A DNA stretch of 64,000 nt from Lethocerus indicus (lineage: Eukaryota; Arthropoda; Insecta; Hemiptera; Belostomatidae), in NCBI GenBank assembly GCA_019843655.1, contig JACDQD010000104.1, forward strand, positions 7,254,001-7,318,000, written 5' to 3'. The notes beneath the pieces were generated by a model, which was not told the DNA's origin, did not search any database, and saw only the letters and a program-made list of their open reading frames with translations. The position numbers and the translations under genes are program-made. Within the stretch, counting starts at the first letter, position 1. Each line of letters begins with the position of its first letter. Shown one piece after another: positions 55,401-64,000 of this stretch.

Positions 55401-58400
55401 TCTTTCTATATTCTTCATCGACGGGGCTGCAAAATTATTTTAAATTCGCTTTATTCTAACCTTTTCTATCATAATGTCGAAGTTGTATCTGAGACCATAT
55501 ATGACTTCTAAGTCCTTTTCCGGAGGGGGGACTTGAAAATCGATGCAAATTTCATAAGCTTCTTCAGATGCAATCAGAGTCAAATCTAAATCAATGAACC
55601 TGAAAAAATAAAATGCCAAATACATTTCAGAAAGGAAATTAGGTAGTATAGTAATTTTAACATTTGAATAATACACATTTACATTGGCAAATGTAAACTC
55701 CAGCGTTTGAACACAAACTAACCGTTCTCTTATGTCTTCCAAGCTTTTCATTGCAACGGGAACGTCGTCAAGATTTACTATAGGATGATCCAACGTTGCT
55801 ATTTGTTCGTTAATAAACATCATTAATTCGTTTACTTTATCGGCGTACATTGCATGAAGGCTTTGCCCCAACAAATTTTTACAAGCTCTCACTTCGACCA
55901 ACACTCCCAACTTGAATAACTCTGCAATGAGCACAACATTTTGCTTTCTAAATCACAATTGCTAACTATTTTTACAATTAAAAATTTAAGTAAATTTATC
56001 ACAAGAAATGAAGCATTATGTCGAAATTTTTATAAAGTATTGACAGAGTCGGTGAGTATTTCTGTGTGAGTATTTCAGCTCATTTCAGAGTTAAAGTAAT
56101 CTCGTAAGCTTCCCATTATTACTGATAATAAATATAGTTCCACTGAAGCACCTTGATTTGCAGTCAATTCAGTTCGATAATTGTTATTGCGATTCCAGAT
56201 CATAAGTTACATTAATTAGAATAATTACCCAGAGAGAGAAGTAAAGGGCCAATAGTTATTTCACTTTCGAAATTTTCTACTTCGCTGATTTTCGTTTCAT
56301 AAAGCACGAAACGTTCTCGTATCTGACTTGACTTCGGATCTCGAGACACAAAAAACGCTAACTCTTCTTCCCTGCCCTCTGCCCACAGTTCTTCATAAGC
56401 TTTGTATTTCTAAAAGTTAAGATAAAAGTACAATCTCATGCCTAATATCACTTAAAGGCTAGTTGCGCAATTAAGGTTAACATACAAAATGTAACCGATA
56501 GATGTGACGCTCGTTTAGTAAATGAAAATGTTTAAATATATTTAAAAGTTGGTACTGTATTTCAGGTTTTAGAATTCGTTCTTGAACATTTCACCTTACG
56601 TGACTATAATGAGCGTATCACAGGGATCGGAGGAAACGACCTCCACGCTAAGTGAATGACTTACTTTCAAAATGCCTTCCACTTCTTTTGACAGAACTTC
56701 GAAAATTCCCTGAAGTGCCGCCGTTTCCCTGATCACGTCTTTGTTTCTGATCACTGCCGAACAGAAGGTGACCGTTGGCTGTCCCGAAGAGTCGAAAACA
56801 GGGGCCGTTTCCTCCAAATCGGGCATCACAAGATTCGAACCCAGTTTCGTAATGTCCTCATCCTCTACAACTTTAGAATTTAACGAGAATAAACCACAGA
56901 TTGATGCCAATACATAAAATATAAAATCATACCGCCTTCGGATAAATTGGTGTTGGAAATGTAGAACTTTGTGCTGACAATGTACTAATTTATAATTAGT
57001 AGTAGATATTATTTACGCCAGCCTCATTAACCTAATTCATTTCAGCACCGTGTACTTTATTTTAGTGGCCATTATTATTTAAAAAAAAGATACCTTTAGT
57101 TTCCTTCTCGACATCAGCAATTGATTCGGCAGATTTTTTAAAAGACATCAATGAATATTCTAGACGTTCAGGAGCCGGTTTACTTCCCCAGGGTGCCAGT
57201 CTTCCGGGTATCAGTAAAACTCCAGCCACTATCTTATTATATATCGACTGCATATCGACCAGCGATGGTGTCAGCTTTATAACAGGTATTGCCAACACCA
57301 TATTTCCAAGTAGCACAGGTTTCGCTGGCTTATTATCTCTGAAAACAGTGTGCCCAAAAAATGCAGGCAATTGATTCCCCAACTATTGTGCAACTAGTGT
57401 GCTACCAACACTTGGTACGCTAGATTACAATTGCATGGACAAATATATAGCGGGAAAAAATTAATTTTCATTCTATATTAAAGTGAGATGGAAAACACAG
57501 TGAATCATAGCGACATCTGCCATATTCTCCAGACTTAGTTTATGCTGACTTAATGCTGTTTACAAAATTAAACAATTTCCAACACAATTTCATTTGCATG
57601 ACAAATATTTATTGGCTTTAATTTTTTTGAAAATATTGGTTTCCCAATGAAAAGTATATTATTTAGTATTTCTATACAATGGTTCAACAATGCTTGAGCG
57701 AGCTACAACCCCTGCCTCCTGAAGTCCTCACCACAACATTACGCAATCCCACTGGTAGTAAGTTAGTGGGTGACAATTCAAATTCTTTGTTCATTTAATG
57801 TTAGTAAATTCTTACTTAGTTATAGACAGGGTCCTCTTCCTCAGAGCTATCAATGAGTCGGTAATTGCTTTAATCATGGCATCAATGTAACATTGAGTAA
57901 AATAATTGAAAACATCCATTGCATCCTGATGCAAAGCAGTTGTATCGGTAGGTCCAGAACGTGGCCTAATAGCTGGAATATAATAAAAAGTAGTTTATAT
58001 TTAAATTTCAATGCAAACAAAACATCTTTGATATTTTCAGAAATACACATGAATATTGCAGGCAAGCATAAAATATATTTATTTATGATTATGAAAGTAT
58101 TATTTTTTTATTTGATGCACTCACAAACATGAAATCATTAAATCAATGTGCACAGAATGTAACAGTTATTTACACAGAATGTTTTGAATGAAATAACAGT
58201 TTAATTTTATTGAAATCCTGAATAAGATTTAACAATTGAATATTAATAAATGTCCTCATGTAATGATATAAATTCAAACATATTACTGCTTTTAAATCTT
58301 CTTCTATTTTCAAATCCTTCAAATGTATGAAAAATTTGATAAATTTAGTAACATAAATTAAGGAAAATTATATACACCAAAACACAGAGTTTTTCAGTGT

Positions 58401-61400
58401 AATTAAGAAGGTTTAATACAAAATATCATTGATAAAGCCCATACGATACTGGATTTCTTACTGAATAATGACCCTTACCTTTATGTCTCATAAAGTTATA
58501 GAAATATTTTTTTATTAAATTTTGAAAATGGTGCATGATATGATTATATTGCAAAAGTCATGTATTACCATCAGATTTCCCACTTAATTCAGCTTGTGAT
58601 GGTGTTTTTATAACCACATTAATACTATGCAACCAATTGAATTTCTTGTTGTTGTCAATGTAGGGAGATTCTGCTTTTTCAATAAATTTATCTATGAGGT
58701 CAATCACTGCCTTTTCTGCATTGTCTGCCAGATTTATTATCTTCTTTTCACTTTCTTGTTGTAAATCTATGTTCATTTTTAGTAACTGGTAACAACTTAG
58801 ATGTGTGGGATGTGTATAGACAAGTTTTATTTCTGATATTTGTTGTAGAGCCTCATCTATGCGAGCTTCCTTTATGTCCATTGCCTAACAGGTAAAAATA
58901 AAATTCATTAATGAGGGCAGAATACATATTTATAAGTTTAAAAATGAGTGTTATAATAAAAAATGTTATTACTTTTGCCAAATTGAATTATAAAAAAGAT
59001 ATGAATTTTTGGCCATTTCCAAATTTCGAGGCACATGCTAATGGCATTAGTAGCCATTACTAAACCAACTAGAATAATAAGATATTTATTAAATATAAAG
59101 TTTTTTATAAATAAAATATCTTGAATAAAATAATAGGGACTTTTGAATCGTGTTATATTTTTGCAATATTACAGAAAAAGTAATGTTATCTGCATTGATT
59201 ATTTCTTAATAGATAATACACAGGAAAATTTGAAAATGATGTATGATTTTTGATACCACCATACTAGAATCCAACATAATGAAGAGAATAATAAATTCTA
59301 ATATTCTGATATATAATGCTTTTTCAAAACCTCGTCTAAATATTACACTTTTATTAATTAAAGATAATAAAGATACAATTTCTTGATTTTTAGATGAGTG
59401 AAAATAATATTTCATTGAGATACTCATGTTTTAAAAGCTTGTTGTTGTAAAAGTTTGTAAGTTGTATGATCATATAATGTCTATATTAATCAATACATAA
59501 TAATCAATATAATACTATAATCAATAATACTATAATAATCAATACATAAGGTCTTAATTTTATTTATCTAATTAATGAGGATACAATACCCTACACTAAT
59601 ACCCTAACTTAGGTAACTTACCTCCTTAATAAAAACTTCCAAATTTAGTAAATTTATTTCAATATCCTTCAAAGTATCAAGCAGGCACAGAGATGTCCAT
59701 GTTATGGTAGAGGCACATGGCACAAAGCTCTTTTCAATTTTTGAGAGTTGAGGCAATATCAGATTGGAAAATAAATTTGGTACTGATTCCCTTTAAATTG
59801 AAAACAAATATGATAAATGTTATTCAAAATGTTTATCCTAATGTTGGCCAGCAATATTTAAACAATAATACCTGATTGTTCGGTACTTGTTGAAAAGGTA
59901 ATTGGCAAATTCATATTTGTAGATAATATTATTCTTTTCAAATACATATATTCGAGCTATGTTTGGCACTTTACATTTCAACTTCATGAAATTTTCTGCT
60001 TCCAACAACAACCTAATTATATAGTCATCAAATGTCAGTTCATAACTTCCATCTTCCAATAATCTAATGATAGGCATATTCAGAGACTCTTCTATCTGCA
60101 AATTTAATTCTAATGAATCATGATTATTTGAAAATCAAATAATAATTTGTTTCTTTATATCAACAACAATATATGACATTTATTCATGTTGTATAGTAAT
60201 AGGTTCCATGAAATGTTTAGGAATATAAATATTTAGCAAAATCTTTAATATTTTGTACTCAGTAACATACACTAGGAAACTCTCGACTCCAGGAATTGAG
60301 GTGTATCATTTCATAATGAACAAAAACAGTCATCAAAGAATTGTAAGTCATGATTATTTTCCGTGACAATGGTGATTTCTTCAGACATTCCCTATCCTGA
60401 AATTAAGAAAAATATAATTTTTTAGAACATTTACAAGGAATCTAAATATACCATACATTATTTATGCATCTATTTGGTATATGATTCATGACTTTCAGTT
60501 TGCTCTTCAAATCCTGCCTCCTTTACAATTTTTATAATGAGATTGATAGCCATAAATATACAATATATAATTATTATGTATAAAGATAAACACACACACA
60601 CACACACACACACACAAATATTGTATTAATATTGCTATATGTCAATAATCTAAACTAATAAATAGTTATAACTTCAGTAATTCTTTAATATGCATGAATA
60701 CCTTATATGCCTCCATCGAATTTGTTATACGATTTAAAATGGACCTTATCCAAATAACATTTCCAGAACATGGAGGTGTATTTCGAGGCAATGGAGGATC
60801 TGCCCTTAACTCATTGTAATCATCACAGATGTCTTCAAGTTCACTTTTGAACAATTCTAAAGCATCACTGTATACTGATTCCACTTCAAGGCAGGGCAAT
60901 TCCAATTTCTCAAACCTATAGAAAAAAATATTGTGTCACAAATAAAATATAAATTTAAATATAATAGAAGTGTATTAACAGAAGGTTCCAGTCAAAAGTA
61001 AGTTTCATGAACTTCCATATTAATAAAAAAACAACTGTTTTATTTTTCAAAATCAAGGTTTAGTACTCCGTGAATAAGTAATAAATATAATACATTGCCA
61101 AAAATGTGACATCATCATATTATTTTTTATATATTTAAAGGTTTATAATTAATGAATACTTCAAAAGATAATGTTTTATATTATTAAATTTAATAATTTT
61201 TATAATAATTTATAATCCATTGAAAAATGGAATTGTAGAATTATAGAATTATGAAGTATATATAAAGTTATGAGATAAATCTGGTTTGACAAAGTGAAAC
61301 CATTCTAGCTGAGTGATGAAACAATGAGCAATATGGTAATATATGTCCCATAATATAGAGGAAAATGCCACATATTTTAACTTAAAACAAACATGCAAAA

Positions 61401-63580
61401 TGACTAAAAATACTTCACCTTTGAATAATCTCAATTGTTGATTCCATATTAACAGCTTGTTTAACTGTTTCAACCATGAATTGTCTCAAACTGATATCAG
61501 CTTTCTTCAGTTTTTCAAGTAACAATTCATAATCCTCGTCGAATTCAGCATTCCTAATGTCCAATTCATCATACTCCCTACTGGTAAGTGCATTGAAAAT
61601 ATCTGTGAACACCTTGCAATGGTGTTCTATACCTTCAATGCTTGATTCTTTCAACACTGAATATTCATACCTCTTATTCAAGACATCTAATATCTGAAAT
61701 ACAACACATTTAACTATATACACTAATTACCAGTAATGTTTCGATCATTTTATAATGTTTTAATGATACGAAAATTACACTCAAATATGAAAGTATTATT
61801 ACAATTTTGTTTATATGCCATTGATTTTCTATATTTTTGTGTACCCCAGGAAAGCCGTCATCTATATCCAGCCCTCAATGTATTGAGTTACATCATGGGC
61901 TGGGATCAAGGCATTCTTAATAGGAAAATATTAAGGGCTATGCAGGGACTGAATTTTACATATGTACTTTTCTCATTGTTAAACTAACTTTATATGTTTA
62001 TACATCCGTATAAATAGCCTAGAGACAAAATATACTATTCCATACATACCCTTTGTAACCTCCTCTTGAATGATTCAAATTTGCCAAATATATATGTTTC
62101 TGAACATCCAAATGGATTTTCTTGAGGAACATCAGTCATCTTTGTAACAGTGAGTCTATAGGCATCAGAGTAAGAATCATACATTTTCATGCATTTCTGA
62201 AACATTTGTGTTACATACATAGTTTATTTAAATAAACAACTAAACCTTAACATCTTTTATAAAATGAAAAAAATAAATTAACAGCCACACATATTTTATT
62301 GAAATACAAATAAGAAATATATTGAAACAGTTTTAATAAAAAAAATATATTTAATGGTACTGGCTGTTTCTTATATTACCTCAACCTTTTCACTGAAATT
62401 ATGTGTATATTGTGCCCAAGCAGTTTTTGTTCTATTTTCAGAAAGGTAGTCAAGACAACAAGTCAGCAACTGATTTGTAATCTAAAACAAAGGAGTCGTC
62501 TTCATATTAATTCCAAATCTCTACATGTATTAATTTGCAGAGTACATCACATTTCTTAACACAATATAGTTAGAATCTGTTCTTAATAGATTTCAATTTT
62601 AAGGCAATAACCAGAATCAGTTGCTTAAATGCCCATTACATTATTCACTCTTTTTTTCTTTACCATTCATTCTAGACTATAACAGTGTTTCATCAAAGTA
62701 CTAAAGGGAGTAGTTTCAGATTTAGTTAAACTGCTTAGCAATACATGACTTTGTTACAAAGGTACCATTGTAAATTATTTTTAAAACATGGCTTGATTGA
62801 GGTACTCATTACATAACATGTGCCTATACCACATCCCTAAATAACATGTTAAGAAAGAAAAAATATATCTCATATCTTAAAAGCATTACAGTGTATTGCT
62901 TTTTTTAACATTGTACAAATATTACACAATTTCAGCAATTCTTATTTAAACTATTCCTCAGAAAAACATAGATTTAACATATTTTTAAGAAAATAAACAG
63001 GCCAATTGGGAACTTCAAAGCAAAGTAGAAAGTTAAAACTTCACCCAAAATATGAAATTTCACACATATTTAACAATGCAATAGACCCCAGAAATAACAT
63101 TAAAACATTTCTCAACCTTAATTATGTTCTACAGATCTAAAAACTGGAATTCTCAGATAAAAATACAAGTTTGAATTTATTAAAAGATCTTTTTAAATGG
63201 TTGATGACAAAAAAAAGGTTTTTGGTCCTTTTATATTTGTTCCTCAACACATTTATTAAAGAGGCAATCACAGAGCCAGTTGTAGCCACTGATAGCAGAA
63301 AAAGAGCTAATGAAGGATTATAAATAATGTTTACAATAACATGAATGTGTAGGTTTACCTTATAAAGATAAGCTGCAGCTTTGTCTCTAGTATTATAATA
63401 AGTTGAAGACAGAAATACTTGGCGGAAAGTGTACATAATATTTGGTAAATATGGCATCACATCTTCTGGACTCAGTAGCCGCATTGGAGTCCAATAGTTT
63501 CGGATAGCATTCAAATATTTTACATTGTCCAAAGCTTCATTTCTTATTTTCAATACTTCATGGTTTAACTCATTCCATTT
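31095..63580 (-). CDS. Axonemal outer-arm dynein heavy chain, DNAH5/DNAH8 class (5' end outside window)
   Basis: Sixty-seven exons join without a phase break for 12,900 bases: 4,299 codons plus stop. The family is about 4,600 residues, so roughly the first 300 residues lie beyond the right edge. All four conserved P-loops are present: AAA1 GPAGTGKT (about 1642-1649 of the visible protein), AAA2 GPTGSGKT (1924-1931), AAA3 GEQGTAKT (2255-2262) and AAA4 GVGGSGKQS (2619-2627). A coiled-coil stalk with microtubule-binding tip and a full C-terminal domain follow. The ending [15 protein letters not shown]...HWILRG is typical of DNAH5/DNAH8 (Drosophila CG9492 and kl-3). The product is the ATP-driven motor of outer dynein arms in motile cilia and sperm tails. 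Which paralogue this is, ciliary/sensory or sperm-specific, I cannot tell. No frameshift or stop was found. Exon coordinates are given in the domain entries below. Confidence 0.97.
33939..37266 (-). other. Dynein heavy chain: AAA6 and start of C-terminal domain
   Basis: Exons: 37076-37266, 36865-36989, 36578-36693, 36107-36383, 35674-35860, 35180-35441, 34808-35047, 33939-34106. The AAA6 signature [13 protein letters not shown] is in 36107-36383, followed by [12 protein letters not shown] and [20 protein letters not shown] and CpG content fall sharply between the exon at 34808-35047 and the exon at 33939-34106. Confidence 0.95.
34405..34463. repeat. (TA)n microsatellite in a dynein intron
   Basis: Fifty-nine bases of alternating T and A in the intron between the 33939-34106 and 34808-35047 exons. 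Likely length-polymorphic. Confidence 0.95.
37515..39434 (-). other. Dynein heavy chain: AAA5 region
   Basis: Exons: 39105-39434, 38902-39057, 38636-38791, 38277-38412, 38001-38152, 37515-37768. Characteristic blocks are [34 protein letters not shown] and [23 protein letters not shown]5 has no catalytic P-loop, as is normal for dyneins. Confidence 0.94.
39797..42585 (-). other. Dynein heavy chain: stalk and microtubule-binding tip
   Basis: Exons: 42359-42585, 41996-42218, 41502-41678, 40736-40903, 40352-40567, 39797-39934. Alanine- and glutamate-rich heptads ([17 protein letters not shown]) form the outgoing coiled coil. The tip includes [18 protein letters not shown], and the returning coil is in 39797-39934 ([20 protein letters not shown]). 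This antiparallel coiled coil carries the site that contacts tubulin. Confidence 0.93.
42672..44238 (-). other. Dynein heavy chain: AAA4
   Basis: Exons: 44035-44238, 43505-43750, 42915-43068, 42672-42836. Walker [10 protein letters not shown] is in 43505-43750 and [20 protein letters not shown] in 42915-43068. The last exon has [10 protein letters not shown], characteristic of the DNAH5/DNAH8 class. Confidence 0.95.
43240..43500 (-). repeat. Retroelement remnant with a hammerhead-like core, in a dynein intron
   Basis: GC-rich block unlike its AT-rich flanks. On the minus strand it reads GTGATGA (43373-43379), stem strands GGAAC and GTTCC, GAAA (43350-43353), then CGTC with GTC at 43346-43348. 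This order is the hammerhead core, with the first base C changed to G. Similar blocks are known at the ends of Penelope-like elements. No open reading frame for a reverse transcriptase is present here. Confidence 0.45.
44616..46528 (-). other. Dynein heavy chain: AAA3
   Basis: Exons: 46327-46528, 46126-46244, 45292-45628, 44616-44886. Walker A GEQGTAKT begins across the 46327/46244 junction, and Walker B-like IFVDDINMP lies in 45292-45628. The AAA3 block [19 protein letters not shown] follows. The donor at 45292 (TTCA|gtcagt) was chosen over one four bases on, by phase. Confidence 0.95.
46768..48863 (-). other. Dynein heavy chain: AAA2
   Basis: Exons: 48723-48863, 48371-48466, 47667-47918, 47010-47208, 46768-46913. 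Walker A GPTGSGKT is in the first of these, and [14 protein letters not shown] is in 47667-47918. The donor at 47010 (GTAA|gtgagt) is preferred over two nearby GT sites because it alone keeps phase with the next exon. Confidence 0.94.
49141..51147 (-). other. Dynein heavy chain: AAA1 main ATPase
   Basis: Exons: 50927-51147, 50301-50586, 49823-49961, 49399-49619, 49141-49324. Walker A is [13 protein letters not shown] and Walker B is CFDEFNR in the 50301-50586 exon. The sensor region [16 protein letters not shown] is in 49823-49961. All residues expected for ATP hydrolysis are present, so the main motor site looks active. Confidence 0.96.
51245..55921 (-). other. Dynein heavy chain: tail-to-linker exons (DHC_N2 region)
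   Basis: Exons: 55723-55921, 55461-55599, 54842-55005, 54292-54546, 53763-54003, 53322-53521, 53041-53212, 52698-52843, 52307-52445, 51831-52061, 51245-51450. The linker swings to produce the power stroke. Its conserved blocks are evident: [37 protein letters not shown] and [19 protein letters not shown]. Confidence 0.93.
56229..63580 (-). other. Dynein heavy chain: N-terminal tail exons (DHC_N1 region)
   Basis: Exons: 63359-63580, 62380-62481, 62050-62196, 61419-61693, 60702-60915, 60271-60396, 59872-60095, 59622-59790, 58569-58884, 57816-57972, 57094-57338, 56665-56870, 56229-56409 (visible residues 1-861). This is the tail that binds intermediate chains and neighbouring heavy chains. The first visible exon has [12 protein letters not shown], which resembles the DNAH5-class tail. 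Exons right of about 57.8 kb are AT-rich and nearly CpG-free, unlike those to the left. The donor of the 60271-60396 exon was chosen (AGT|gtatgt) to keep phase. Confidence 0.9.
60591..60616. repeat. (CA)13 microsatellite in a dynein intron
   Basis: Twenty-six bases of perfect CA dinucleotides between the 60702-60915 and 60271-60396 exons. Confidence 0.95.
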
Positions 63581-64000
63581 CTGAACAAAAAATAATATTA
63601 AACCAATATAGGAAAAATTGTTAGCTATTTTTTTCCAAATTTACTTCCTCTTATTTAAAATGTGGGATGACATGATTAATATATTTTTTATGTGAATACA
63701 ATACCTAATTATAATTAGAATATGAAAATCTTTTTCATTATAGTATCTACTTTCCTTAATATTATAGATACATTAAGCATTGGCTGCTTGGGCCCAATTA
63801 TAATAGTTTTCTTTTCTAGGGAAAGCTATGACATACAATTTTATAGAGATTTTTTTTGTTTGGGTAACACAAATTTTTTTTTTAAATGCGAGTTTAAACT
63901 TCAGTTATTAAAATACCTCGCCTTTAAACCTTTAAATTAAGGCCAAAAATTATTAATCACTTTTAATTATAGCGTAAGAAATTCAATGTATAGAATTACA
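63581..64000 (-). other. Dynein intron running off the window edge
   Basis: No exon is visible after the acceptor at 63581. The sequence is AT-rich with no coding character, so the N-terminal exons of the dynein lie to the right of the window. Confidence 0.7.

Noticed and set aside
1..64000. CRISPR arrays, bacterial operons, prophage, rRNA or intact tRNA genes
   Set aside because: None seen; the intron-rich genes show this to be eukaryotic nuclear DNA.

Overview
This window is eukaryotic nuclear DNA, most likely from an insect or another arthropod. Genes are split into short exons with GT-AG introns of mostly 50-700 bases. The background is AT-rich, there are AT and CA microsatellites, and there are insect-type repeat remnants. 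The species cannot be told from the sequence. I see no operon, phage, plasmid or CRISPR structure.

Layout. (1) 1-4.1 kb, CpG-rich: the last two exons of a plus-strand GNAT (FR47-type) acyltransferase gene at 2890-4127, whose N-terminal exon is not securely placed, and a possible small three-exon minus-strand gene of unknown function at 888-1515. (2) 4.1-12.0 kb: no gene I can support; CpG-rich to about 6.45 kb and AT-rich after that. (3) 12.05-22.9 kb, minus strand: a 14-exon gene for a 2,164-residue protein with a giant disordered N-terminal exon, a C-x8-C-x4-C-x3-H zinc finger and a helical C-terminal half, provisionally TOPAZ1-like. (4) 25.8-30.0 kb, minus strand: an eight-exon gene for the alpha subunit of protein farnesyltransferase/geranylgeranyltransferase I (329 residues, complete). 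(5) 31.1 kb to beyond the right edge, minus strand: an axonemal outer-arm dynein heavy chain of the DNAH5/DNAH8 class. I rebuilt 67 exons (12,900 coding bases, 4,299 codons plus stop); all phases join, and only about the first 300 residues lie outside the window.

Three genes therefore run head-to-tail on the minus strand: dynein heavy chain, then FNTA, then the TOPAZ1-like gene. FNTA is a housekeeping prenylation enzyme. The dynein drives ciliary or sperm-tail beating. TOPAZ1 in mammals is a germ-cell protein. Nothing shows that the three work together, although a shared testis role for the two large genes is possible. CpG content is mosaic: it is low over the FNTA and TOPAZ1-like genes and both ends of the dynein gene, and higher over the dynein middle, the left 6.5 kb and the two presumed promoter regions. 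This looks like the footprint of gene-body DNA methylation.

I did not find an undescribed molecular system. The most useful leads are the TOPAZ1-like gene, the small gene at the left, the two hammerhead-ribozyme-like repeat remnants and the CpG mosaic. All exon boundaries were read by eye from splice sites and reading frame; no database search was possible.
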